From: Diprion similis
Taxonomy: Eukaryota; Arthropoda; Insecta; Hymenoptera; Diprionidae
Direction of reading: 5' to 3'
Assembly: GCF_021155765.1 (NCBI RefSeq)
Contig: NC_060114.1
Span: 15,013,501-15,077,500 of the forward strand
Length of the DNA stretch: 64,000 bases
Shown: piece by piece, positions 36,034 through 48,014 of the stretch
Numbering within the stretch: position 1 is the stretch's first letter
Layout: each line of letters starts with the position of its first letter
Translations under genes and position numbers: made by a program
Notes under the pieces: model-generated
Told to the model about the DNA's origin: nothing
Database searches by the model: none
The model's input: only the letters and a program-made list of their open reading frames with translations

Positions 36034-37634
36034 CCACGCCTCCGCGGCTGCTCGAGACACGAGCGTAGCCGTGACGAAGCGTGAGCCACGGTCACTCAAT
36101 GCCCCTCGATGCCTCGAGAAAAACCGAGTCACATCGATCAGGATCAGTCTTATTGGTATTGGGAAACACCGCTGCGGGTCGTTTTTATGCCTACACGATT
36201 CTCTCGGTCGCACGCTGACCGTTGATCCTCGGGTGTCACCTGATTGCATTGTGTGATCTGAGAAACGGCAGAGCAACTGCGACACTTTATTTATCTTCCG
36301 AGAGGCAATACTATACACACTGCGAAACTTATATTCGATTTGTTTTTTTATCACCGTCACGCGATATTGAAATATCAGAATTTCGTAAAACGCGTTGACG
36401 AAACTTGGACGATATATACTCGATTTGGTAATTCCGTTTGAAACATAAATCAATGCATAAACAGGTGCCGGATTAAATCGGGAGTGATTTTGAGGGTCAT
36501 TGTGTATAAGAATACTTAAAGATTGTTTTAACAGTATGTGTAATACATAATCTCATTACCTGACGATGAATAAACGAGACGTGTGATGGCCATCGCATCA
36601 AGTTCGCGGAAGATCCTGTGGGTAGATATACGAGCTCGGTTGCGTGGCGAGTACATAAAACGAGGTGAAATAAGATGATATAATATTGTATCTACAAGAA
36701 GCAGGTTTGTGTTTCGAATATAGTAGCGTGATACCCAACAACGCCGCGAGTTCAGACATTATAGGTACAAAGCTTTTGAATTAATGTCGGTTCATTGTTG
36801 GTTGATAATAAGGAAGGCGGGCAGGCAGCGCAGGAAGGGTATTCAGAGAAGCGTGTATACATAAATACCCGTGTATAGCGGGGTGTATAGATACGCTTTC
36901 GAATGCGCGCTGTACAACGTATAGGTAGGTAACGAACCTCTGGGAACATTCGTTCTTCGGTTATGCCGGGGTAGAGGCTCGCCGTATTCAGCCGAGAAAC
37001 CATCAAAGAAACATCAAAGCGTTAATAAATTAATCCCGCCTATCCGTGACTGAATTGCTTTTCGCGTCGTTTAGGAGTATTATTAATCATATCATAAACT
37101 CGAGCTTCATGATACGTTGCAGTGCAGAGCCATCCGTGGTCAGTTTTACAACGCGATATCGGGGCAATAATTCATATTAAACTGTCGTATATTCATGTCT
37201 TACGTCTACTAAAATCCCCTTTTTTTCATTTTCAATTACTTTTTTTTAAGCCAGTCTTCAATTATTATAGGTACCTTTCAGTTTTTTACTTTCATATGCG
37301 AGATCCTTACCAGTGAAAAAAACGGAGGCTCCTGCTATATGAAGTATTTAGCGCTGTCTATGTAAGTATAATGGTGGTCAAAGCTTTCGACATTTTTCGA
37401 TTAACCGGTGTACCCATATTATCTCGTTTCAAAATCCAACACGGTGTCTAAATAGGTAAGAGTTCCTAGTTCAGGATCTTACATATTGATACAGGCCTTC
37501 GCACCACTTTCGCATCCTGATTCACCGCAGCGTAGCTGCTGCACATGGTATAAATTTAAGAAAATTGAAAGTGATAAGATCGATTTTAAACACGGGTGAT
37601 GGATTATACAGCTCTTGCAGTGTGCAGGAATATA

Positions 37635-37664
37635 AGCAGTAGCAGCAGCAGCAGCAGCAGCAGC
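37635..37664. repeat. AGC (CAG) microsatellite
   Basis: About ten AGC units with one AGT interruption; no coding exon is apparent around it. Confidence 0.9.
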
Positions 37665-38882
37665 ATGGCAGAAGCAGCAGCTCGATTAATGGCGTGTTTG
37701 GTAAATCGCTAAGAGCGTATATAATGCAAGTTCACATGTACGCATTATATACACACGCGAGTAGGTACAAGCGACGCTAAACCACGTGCGTATAATTATA
37801 ATTGCAGGTAAAATTGCAGCAGCACACTTGCGTATAGATTAAGTTTAGGTTATATGTACCCAAGTGATTTACACACGCATACATATGGGTACACCTAGAT
37901 ACGCGTATTATACGGATGCATCAAGGCACATGCCTATATATCCGTGTAAAGTTGCGGGTACATAGGTATGTATACCTCTGCCACCTTTCGCCGTAGGTAA
38001 ATACACGCTACATGACGTTGTATGTGTGCACGTATAAGACGTATAGTCGCGGTTAATATATATCGTAGATATATAGTACGACCGCATGCGCAAGCCGGTA
38101 ATTTAATGGTACTAAACATGCAGACGATTTGCATAATTACACACCGCGATAAATACTTATATATTTCTATACTCTCTCTCTTGTGATGCCCGGCCCGCCG
38201 CTTAAAATACTTACAGGGAGAAGGAAGAAAACAAAATGGCGGTTCCATCCACCGCTTGCTCGCGGCTCGCCCACGTATCCGACCATCTAACCACATGTCC
38301 GCATTGTTCCACACCTAGACAGACGGATAATGTAAGTCTCAACGAAATATATCGATGTGGGACAGCCAAGCTGCGATATTATGCTCAAGTAAATACAACC
38401 GAGAAAGCAGTTGCACGAGATACTTAAGGAGATAAATAAATCTACACGGATATCTGACGCAGCACAAATTGTACACGTATATAATGAAATCTGATCATCG
38501 TCTTTCATCTACATACAACGGTCGTTGTAAGAATGCCTACGAAACGTTTCTATAAACTTGCCACGAAGTGAGAAATACATACCTATATAGGTATATCACT
38601 CGGAGAAAAGTTGGCTTATTAAATTATTATTTATTTTTAAGTCACGCAGCTTCGTTATTACATTGTTTCAAAATTCACTGCATGTTTTCTAATTTTACAC
38701 GTACTTAACGTATCTGTGTCAAGTTTCCTATGAATTTCGCTAGCATTGAACGGTTTAGTTATCAGACATTCCTTTTTGGCCCAATATCGAAATGTCAAAT
38801 GATCAACACTTGATTACGTCTTCGTCGAAATAAACATGAGATAAAAAAAATCAAATATCAGTCAAAAAAATGTAGCAATTAA

Positions 38883-39113
38883 TCCTCCGCCGGCCAACAT
38901 GGACGATATCGTTCACCCTGACTTTCTTACTTACCCATAATATCTCTGAAATTTGTCATTGTTCAACAACTTCTACGAATCAACTAATTGTAAATTTCGC
39001 GATGATTTGAAACTGATTGCCTGATTTTTTGTGTAAATTTTGTAAAGATTCCAGGACGAAATCGTCCATGTTGGTATACGACGTTAGTAAAAAACCACAT
39101 ATCCGGCGGAGGG
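38883..39113. mobile_element. piggyBac-like MITE, 231 bp, TTAA target duplication
   Basis: TTAA flanks both ends (38879-38882 and 39114-39117). The left end reads TCCTCCGCCGG and the right end CCGGCGGAGGG, and the subterminal words CCAACATGGACGATATCG and CGAAATCGTCCATGTTGG form a second inverted pair. TTAA duplication with a CCC-like end is characteristic of the piggyBac superfamily. No transposase is present. Confidence 0.82.
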
Positions 39114-40209
39114 TTAACCGAATTAGTTAGTACAGATCACTGCTCGGTGTATTACGAAGACCTTCCGTGAGAGGCGAAACGAATGGCCTCGTGTGATTGT
39201 ATAGTCGAAGTAAACAAAATTCATTGGGTAATAAGCTCACTTTAGTGATGGCCGATGGGCTGTTGTGTTAAACATATTTCGGCGGTAAAGAATGGTTTGC
39301 AAAGGTATAAGGTATATGCAATACACAACAGTTCTGAACCAACAAGGTGAAGATGTGTAACGCGTAGGTATATTATATAGTCGCGTGCAGACGCGGTAGC
39401 AACGGTGTGAATCGTGTATTATACGCATATGTTTGGATGAGTGATACTTGACGGATGAGGATGTACGCATTCTTATTCACGCCGATGATCCGCGGGGTGA
39501 AATCTGGCAGTGTAGTTTATCCTGACAACTAAATGACCGGTCGGTGTATGATGTTAATGCCTTTTCAGCCGCGACGCCCTGCATGCAGCCGCATTCTCAT
39601 ATACCGACGCCCGGATCGCTCGCGATACACATTTCCGATCATGTTATACCTATATGATTTGCAAACTTGAACAATGACCGGTGGATCCCAGGACTGAATG
39701 GATATTCAGAGGCCAGTCGTCGGTTCGTTATATGCGAATTGCACTTTGTTAAACCCCCGAAGCAACCTGGTCGACTTAAGATTGATTGCGTGCGTGTATT
39801 TACACACTGTGTATAATCTCGGTGGTCGGATCTTTGTCATATAGACCAGATCTAGATCGGTTCACGATTCATCGAATTTTTATAAGAAAACTGCCGAATG
39901 GATTTGGCTAGAAGAACCAGCCATCTTGGCTTCTTGAAGCACGCGATAACCAGTCGTTATACCATTGTTTGCTTTTGTTGAATAGATATCAGTTACCTGA
40001 ATGAACTTCACTCTTGGCTTACGGCTGCGGCCATATAGATAAGACCAAATACTGCTAACCCCGTCAGTAGTTCCATGTAATAGTCTTATCGCAGTTTATT
40101 TACAACATCAAATGATCTTTGTTACTTCGTATGACTATTAAAATATAGAAACATCTATTTTTTTTTACATTATTAAACCCACGCACGCACGTGTTTCTCT
40201 GGTCCTTTT

Positions 40210-40413
40210 CAGTCACACATTTTCCCACTCAACACTTCGGCCTGAATTTTTGTTTGCTCGTAGATTTTTGGGCTCACCGATGACGAATCTGAAGTCAGAA
40301 ATTGATAATTTCTGAATCCAAGATGGTGGATCTCAGTATGGTGATATATCCAAATTCGACCCTCCAGTAACAAGATTCGAGGCGAAATATTCAGTAGAAA
40401 AAATGTGTGACTG
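40210..40413. mobile_element. Inverted-repeat (MITE-like) element, 204 bp
   Basis: The left end CAGTCACACATTTT and the right end AAAATGTGTGACTG are exact reverse complements. Similarity continues for about 55 bp inward, e.g. TTCGGCCTGAAT against ATTCGAGGCGAAAT. TTT and AAA flank the ends; a clear target duplication is not visible. Confidence 0.75.
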
Positions 40414-41974
40414 AAAGACAGAATAGCTAGAATATAATGTGATTATATTTGACCTGAGATTGTGAAATGTTCATCTCTATTTTTTACCAACTTACTGCAA
40501 CCGGCAAAGTGCAAATTCCAAATACACGTGTATGTGCGATGAAACTTATTATCTGTCGGCTCGGGTTTTGCTTTCGGTTTGGATACGTGATAGGAATGAG
40601 TGTAGCCCATGGCGCATCATGTGAGTTGGGCAGCTGCATCCGACATCCCCAATAATTTGAACAGCGCATTATGCATAGCGTGCGAGGCGTCGATGAAGAG
40701 AGGATCCCGGCTATACACAGAATCGTTCCTCGATTCGATCCCCATTAACTGGCAGCTCGCGCGAAAGCTTAAGAGCTAAACTTTTCGACTGCAAATATGT
40801 GTGTGTCAGAGACCAGGATTCGTAAATAATCACACCGCACCCTGCATGGTTGATGTATATTGTTACAAAGGGTAAAATCACCCCTTTTGCCATCCTTTCT
40901 GATCTACTGGTCTTTATAGATAAAAGACGCATAAAAACTTTGATGTGTTAAAAAATGAGAAAGATTGCTGAAAACAGTTTTGTTCCCGACTAGCCTAGCT
41001 TCTATCTAGAAACACGTATCGCCAATAAAGCATTTTCATTGTTTAATTTATGTGTAACTGTTGGATCATTTTTTTCCGATCACCAAACCCCGTTATTTTA
41101 TTCCATTGTAGCGCAAGTTCGTTGCAATATTTTTATCGCAAGAGTTTCCCTGGAAGATGGTTTACTGCAAAATGGTTTCATAAGGGATCTCAATTATTAC
41201 AGCCTCTTCATGTTGACTGTTATTCATTAAAATACTCAACCTACTGATTTACTCGATGATGAATCGTCGAGCGTTTCCGAATGCAAGCGACGTGAAATGA
41301 ACGCCGGAAACAGTCTCCCCCTTGTATGCTGCACTCTCTTCCTTTCGTGCCGATAAAATTGACGAGTGGAGTGTCTGTTGTTGATTTGTTGAGTGGCCGT
41401 ACCGATTCGTCGAGATATTCGATGACGCGCCATGAGGTTTGCGGAGTGAAATAACTTCCGGAGTGAATCTTGCGAGTGACGAAGAATTGGCGGGTCGTTA
41501 TTCGGTTATTCGTAATTTTTCTTCCTCTTTCACCTTTCTTGCAAATAATGACCGGCGATAAAATTTTGCCGATTTCGAAACGTCGGTTCGAGGAAGTGGT
41601 CGGATATACGAGTGACGTTCGCTTCCTGTTTCTCCGCTTGGATTCTGACACGTCCAAACCGACGTTCATGACAAGTGGTATATAGAGAGAAGAGGCAAGA
41701 TGCATCGACGTCGAGTATCCGAAGCCTTAATTGTAAGAAGAAAACTGAAGTCTCGCCGCAAAGTGCCCCGCCAAGGATGTGGTCGTCTTTGTTCATCGGG
41801 GTCACGCATTTCGCAATTCCTTCAGCATCTGATATCCCACGTTTCCCGAATACATTGCTTTATCAAAAGTCGATTGGGCACGCACTTGTCCCTGGAAGAA
41901 AAAATGCCGCAGAAATATTGAGCAGCCTAGACCAGCCTCGCGTTATCCGCACGAACAAGCTGGAGAAAAAAAGT

Positions 41975-42000
41975 AGAAGAAGAAGAAGAAGAAGAAGAAG
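41975..42000. repeat. GAA microsatellite
   Basis: About eight tandem AGA/GAA units. Confidence 0.9.
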
Positions 42001-42454
42001 TCGATAAGCGGTCCGATCACCGAGGAAAGAAAATCGAAGGCCAGTTCTTCACGAGTGTAATATTCATCGCGGTGTAAAGTTTTGCTATTTTTCTTGGAGG
42101 ACATGCACGAAGTGGAGCGGCATGAGGGAAAGAGTGGCTTACGATGACAGGCATATGTCAGTCGATGACAAACGCACGTAGCGTGCAAAAGTACCTACAA
42201 GTCGCATGTGGGCAGACCGTGCAGTATCAACATCGCGAAACCGCATGGTGGCTGATTACATGGATTGCACATACTTGCCGGTGTGGTCGCCATACGCTGA
42301 ATAGCAGAATAACCCTCTTCTGCACGTGCACCAAGTCGGAGGATGTGTGCCCGTTCATGTCGGAGTGAATACGGAACGCGAACACGGCGAACGCCTCTTC
42401 CTCTCGCACTAACAAGATATCCCCCTTCGACGTCGAGGTACGGAAAGGACGAGC

Positions 42455-42489
42455 CCTCCTCCTCCTCCTCCTCCTCCTCCACCTCCTCC
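42455..42489. repeat. CTC microsatellite
   Basis: About eleven CTC units, one interrupted by A; it is the sole reason for glutamate- or serine-rich frames on the two strands. Confidence 0.9.
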
Positions 42490-44685
42490 AGGCCCCGTTG
42501 CATCCTCCATGGTCCGCGCGCGGTGTGGTTGCTGCACATGAAATTACTCCGAGTATTCTTTTCATCCTCCTTTTCCCTGTTCCCCGGTAGCCAGAAGGCC
42601 AGAACCCTCAATGCAGATTGTAGGTACTCCGGAGTCTCTAACTACGTGTAATCATTAAGTTCTTGTATCCAACGACATCCATTTCCTCGATGTAAATTAT
42701 ACCGAGGATATAGTATGTAACTCCCGCTTTTCTTACCCTGCTGCACATGTTACGACAATTAGTCATACCTACGTACGCACACTGCTGAATAATGCCGAAG
42801 AAAATTCAACCTTTTATCCATATTACCACGGCGAGGTGCATCGCTCTGCAGTCCCACGATTTCTATCATATGTCGTCAACCTTCGACGGTTGGATTCTCA
42901 GGAACAAAAACTCATCCTGAATCGAATTCACGAATCAGGGTTCTGTGGATCGTGTCTTTGCCAATGTTCGTCGGATTTGGATTTTGAGGTCGTAACGTTG
43001 TCAACAAAATTGAAGAACAGTTAAATGGATTCGAAATGAGTATATCCACAGCGTTTAAGCTTCCTTTTTTGGAAAAGATTTTTTACCGTAATGCTTCGCT
43101 CGTGCGAGTGTCCTTCGCAGCGACAAGAAGTTTATCACCCGATGATTAAATCTTTTGTTTTCTGTCCTCCTGCTTCTGTGGTCTAACGATAACTACACGA
43201 ATCTTTCTTTGCGTCTATTTATCAAAGGAACGAACCTTAGACTGACGATTGTTAGAAGTCGTTGAAGAATATTTGACAATGTCTCAGCATATCTAACCCT
43301 AAACACTGCGTTCAACAAGCTGAAGATGAAGGTAGATAAGGTTATAGTCTGTTGACTTAAATTGAATTGGGCAATCCTTCTAATGCAGTGGTTATTACTC
43401 TGTTAAGTAGGGTCGGGCAGTAAATCAAAACTCATTGCTACATAGTATTTATGCAGACTAACCGAATGTGATAAAAATTAAATTATTGTCTCTCCTAAAC
43501 GCGTTATGGTGAATTCTGCAAAAAAAGTCAGTATAGAATTACTGCGAAATAAACTCTGTTGAAAAAATTACTCAATTCAAGTTACGGCTTCTGTAGTTCT
43601 GTGGAAATCTATTATTCAATTTCGACCAGCCCCGATGACCTGTCCGTTGCTTATACACGTTGATCTGCCATTGCGCGTCACGTCAGTGATTACACATAGC
43701 AGTGGACAAAGCAAATAAATATTATTGAGCAATACCGATAACAAATTAAGTGTGCAAACATTGTATCGCCCAGTGCGCTGAACATTTACGTCTGAAAAAT
43801 AAAAATCAGATTCCCTTATTTTTAGGTCATTTTTTTACGCCGCAGCTTAAGGTAATATATAATACTTCATTATTAAAAATAGCCGTTATTCTTTGTACTT
43901 ATTTAATGTGTAATAAAAAAATGGGGTTGCCGAACATTTCGAAAATTCATTAATCAACAAACGAGATTCAATTTCTGGGTTACTCGGCGGTTGACGGATC
44001 AGAGAATCGGCAACGTCGCTTCATGGACGTTTCTCAATGGTTATAATAATTCTCTGCTGTATGTCCAATTTTTAACATATTCCGATCACTGTAGAACTGA
44101 ATAATCAATAAATTATCAACAAAAACAATAACAAAACTTTTCTTCATTTCTTACGAGTATAGCAACGATTGATACGAGCTTGTTTACTTTCGAATAGCAT
44201 CTCACTGCGTGTGCTCATTGTCAGTCGTACGGTGTTGCCAAGTCTCTCTCAGACAACGTAAAAATAAAAAAAATATTCAACCGATGTTTTTATTTTTAAT
44301 CGAGATCGATGTTCAGAATATAATTCATATTTTATTTGCTCAGAATTAAGAAATCGTCGAGAATACACTCGCTATTCGCAAAAAAGAGTCTAATGATGTG
44401 AAATAAGTACGTAAATTTTTATGAAATTCATCGCTTGACTAGCCTGACGCTCGTGTTACTTTAAACTGACGATGAATGAGTCGCGCGATAAGACTGAACG
44501 TGAAGTAAAATAATCTTAATAGTTGGTGAATACTAACAAACAGCGGTTTTTCCCGGCGCCCCATTTACATCAGTGACATTACACAATGCGACTCGTGCCG
44601 TGACGAAGGTCCTTAAGAATTTGTTTAGTTATCAGTTACTGTCCGTTGCTCGTCCGGTCAACTTCAACTGCGTGCATCTGTAACG

Positions 44686-47600
44686 ATGAAAGACATAAGG
44701 TATAAAGGGAATGGCATAATGACCGACGCGATATTTTTTACTTATAAAATTCTACCCGCACGAAACGTCGTGAAATTACGCAAATTCTATTGGTAATCAG
44801 TTTTGGTGTCATACTTGAAAATAAGTCAATTATTTATACGTCGTAAAAGTTATTAAGCGGAAATCCGAGGTGTATTTAGTTGTTTCTGTGTACGATTCAT
44901 GGGTTTTCTTCACTTTACAAGGAAAATTGTGGAAACGGCTGTAAGTGGCATTTTTTTCTTCCAAACAATTTTTTCTTCTTCTCAGAAAACTTTGGCTTTG
45001 GCATATGCGTACTTTCTACGGTTAGACTTTCAATTTTTTGGAAAAGAAAATGGCACTTGCAGCCTTTTTCAATTCTGTTTTTCAATTTATAATTAATACT
45101 ACGGTTTAACGGTAATTTTATTTGTAACAACCCAACAAGTGCACGGGAGCTGCAGTCTAATTTTTTCAATCAAAACATTCTTGACATCGAAAAAAATCAA
45201 AACTTCAATTCCAGCATGGAATGACTGAAAACTTGTGAAAACAAGAGTTTAATATTGGGATCCCATGATCGTGTGGTGCTTAAAAATCATATTTTAAATT
45301 ATAGAATCAGAGTGAATATTTTCAGATTTTGAAAAATGGCGTTTTCGGAATTGGTATGTAAATTTTTTTCAATTTCACCCATGGCTCAAAAAATCTGTAA
45401 CAAAATCCGCCACCCTTTGGAGTCGGTAAAAACATCATACTAGAAAATGATCAAAATCGTAGGGGGTGAGATACATGGGCTGTTAATTTGCCGTGGAATG
45501 TCCCATACAAACTAACAACTCAGTCACTTTTTACTGATATATAACTTATTTCCAGTATATACACGCTGATTTTCTCAAACTGTATACTTATCCCTAGAAC
45601 GCTAAACTTATTTTTTTCACCTTAAAACTACAGACTGGGGTGGATATTGACCCCACGCGTTTCTTGTTCGTAATATCGTTCCCAGAGCAATAATGGGCCT
45701 CGTAAGTAGATAAATCTTTTAATTTTTTGATCAGGAAGAGAATGGCACATAGCAAAATCAGTTTCATCTACGTTTAATTAGTCAAAAATCCATGTGAAGA
45801 CAAACAAAACTACGAAAACCCGCTAAACCTCATTTTTCAAGGTTCGCTTGGGGTGGATATCGACCCCAGTCTAGCGTTCTAGGGTTATCACTGATTATCG
45901 ATCAGGCGCCGAATGTTTAACTGCATGTAGATTAGAATTTTCCAAATTCTTTCAGCGTTTCGTGGTGGAAGCACGTCGAGGCTGGGCCTCCAGATTTAAT
46001 GCTGAAAATCGGCGAGGCTTACAGCCAAGATCCGAGTACTGAGAAGGTTGACCTTAGCGCAGGTGTCTATCGAGATGAATTGGGACAGCCGTGGGTGCTA
46101 CCGTGCGTCCGTCAGGTAATCCGGAAGACCGATTACCTCCGTAATTACCGATAACAGTCGGTTTTACTTATCAGTGATGCTACATCATTTACGGCTATGA
46201 CGAGACCGGATGCGGCGAGGCAATCAAAAGGTGTCACCATGTTATCTGCGCGCGTGATTTTCAGGCGGAGAAAAAGATCGCCGCGAAAAACCTCCACAAG
46301 GAATATCTTCCCATTGACGGTTACGCGGACTTCAGTTTAAACAGCGTCAAGTTGGTGCTTGGAGATGATTCCGAGCTGATAAAACAGGACCGAGTAAGCA
46401 GTGATAATGATTTCTGATCTCGATGCAAAGAATAAGAATCGATTTTAAACGATTTCTTCATTCCGTCTCGACGAGGTAATATTTTCACTACAAAACACCG
46501 ATTTTCATTCGTCCAGATTGCGGTGGTACAAGGAGTTGCCGGTATCGGTGCACTTCGCGTATGGTTGGAATTTTTTTCAAAATTCCACAGAGGCCCGAAT
46601 GAGGTTTGGATCAGTGATCCAAGCTACGCTGCTCACGCGCCGATATTCAAGCTTCTTGGACCGGTGAAAATGTACCGGTATTACAATTACGAAAAGAAAT
46701 GCTTCGACTACGAGGGAGTTCTTCAGGACATATCGGTAACCACATGTATAGTCGTCAGAATTTTTAAGATAATTACGTAATAAATTAGCGACGGAATCGT
46801 TTTCCATAAATTGCACACAAAAGTTTGAAATTTTTTTTTTGTTCCCGCCATTACAAGAGAGCGGAAACCAAGACGGAACCGAAACTCTTCGATAAGTACG
46901 AGAGTCAGAGTCGGTTACTCACAGTTGCAGAGACGCGGGAATTTTTATACCCCCGAGCAGAGAATAGCCCAATTTTTCATTTGCAGAAGATGCCCGAAGG
47001 ATCGATTATCCTGCTTCATCCGTCCGCGCACAACCCCAGCGGCGTGGATCCGAGCCCGGAACAATGGGCGGGAATTTCAAGGGCGATAAAAAAGGGGCGA
47101 TTATTTCCACTGATTGATATGGCGTACCAAGGCTTGGCAAGTGGTAATAAGGATCATCGGGTGCTTAAAAAATAACAAACAGTATCTGACAATTCAGTGT
47201 TTGAAAAAAAAAAACCCTCGTTCTTCGTGCTCTAGGCGACCTGGACGAGGACGCTACTTCCGTCAGGATCTTGGCTCGCGATGGCCACCAATTTGCACTC
47301 GTGCAGACCTATTCCAAGAACCTGGGACTCTACGGTGAGAATACAAGACATCGAGTGACTTCACCATAGACACAAGCTTTTGAAACGTCTTTTTACGTCT
47401 ATATGTTGTTAAAAATTCAGGGGAACGCGTCGGTTCATTGAGTTTTGTCACCGCCAGTGCAGAGGAAACGGCCAGAGTGAGATCCCAACTGAAGATCATC
47501 ATCCGTACGATGTACTCCTGCCCCCCTGTAAACGGCGTTCGAATCGCGAACGAGATCTTCACCGATCCTGAACTAAAGACGCAGTGGATCAAGGACCTGA

Positions 47601-48014
47601 AGACGATGACAGACAGGATAAACTCCACTCGCAAAGCGCTCAAGAATGAGCTGGACAAAACCGGGACGAAACTTAACTGGGATCACGTTACCAATCAAAT
47701 TGGGATGTTTTGTTTCACGGGAATCAGTCCGGAGCAGGTAATTGAGCAAGTTTGTTTTTTTCCTTTCTATTGTTCCTTTCACCACTTTAGAGATATTTTT
47801 TTGCTTCTGTTTCCAAAACGGACTTCAATTCACCGCGGTCGCTTTATACACTCGACAATCTTCCAAACCTGACCGTTTTTCTTTTTCTCAGGTGAAAAGA
47901 ATGAGGGAGGAGTACAGTGTTTACGCATCGACAGACGGCCGGATATGTATCGCCGGTGTTAATTCCAGGAACGTTGAACGGGTCGCTAGAGCATTGCACG
48001 ATGCTACAAAGTGA
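44686..48014 (+). CDS. Aspartate aminotransferase, mitochondrial-type sequence, tandem copy 2
   Basis: Exons: 44686-44699 (tentative, MKDI then AG|GT, phase 2), 45956-46115, 46265-46393, 46517-46735, 46987-47143, 47236-47334, 47421-47737, 47892-48014. Exons 2-8 are 160, 129, 219, 157, 99, 317 and 123 nt, exactly the sizes in copy 1, proving tandem duplication. Key residues: GVYRDELGQPWVLP, AHNPSGVDP (Asn194), DMAYQG (Asp222, Tyr225 kept), TYSKNLGLYGER (Lys258, Arg266), LKIIIRTMYSCPP (Arg292), DGRICIAG (Arg386). Oddities: Thr109, a phosphate ligand of the cofactor, is Ile (AGIGALR), and Trp140 is Tyr (DPSYAAH). The first exon is the weakest part; a GTATAA donor is poor. Poly(A) signals are at 48051 and 48109. 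This copy retains more canonical residues than copy 1. Confidence 0.85.
44925..45075. repeat. Hairpin-forming inverted repeat in aminotransferase copy 2 intron 1
   Basis: The left arm (44925-44970, with GGCTGTAAGTGGCATTTT) and the right arm (45032-45075, with AAAATGGCACTTGCAGCC) are imperfect reverse complements around a loop of about 60 nt. No target duplication is evident. Confidence 0.6.
45592..45884. mobile_element. piggyBac-like MITE, 293 bp, TTAT target duplication
   Basis: Both ends carry CCCTAGAACGCTA (right end as TAGCGTTCTAGGG). TTAT flanks both sides (45588-45591 and 45885-45888). Each side also has the subterminal palindrome TGGGGTGGATATTGACCCC or TGGGGTGGATATCGACCCC. CCCTAGAA ends are typical of piggyBac elements, where the usual duplication is TTAA. 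It lies in the intron just before exon 2 of aminotransferase copy 2. Confidence 0.82.

Larger units (their letters stand above)
33903..38878. other. Long non-coding stretch after aminotransferase copy 1
   Basis: No supported gene. It holds a small inverted-repeat element (33966-34055), ATA-rich microsatellite (35211-35253), a 24-bp tandem duplication (35981-36033), and an AGC microsatellite (37635-37664). Overlapping frames at 35740-36450 arise from GC-rich sequence and lack domains. Confidence 0.4.
39118..44685. other. Long non-coding stretch upstream of aminotransferase copy 2
   Basis: No supported gene. It contains an inverted-repeat element (40210-40413), a GAA microsatellite (41975-42000) and a CTC microsatellite (42455-42489). 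Frames at 41240-42650 are short, overlap on both strands and cross the microsatellites. Confidence 0.4.

Noticed and set aside
38236-38331. Possible coding exon starting ATGGCGG and ending at a GTAAGT donor
   Set aside because: No family resemblance and no phase-matching downstream exon; more likely a YY1-like motif by chance.
45336-45353. Alternative first exon of aminotransferase copy 2 (MAFSEL then GTATGT)
   Set aside because: It ends in phase 0, whereas exon 2 needs phase 2; joining would shift the frame.
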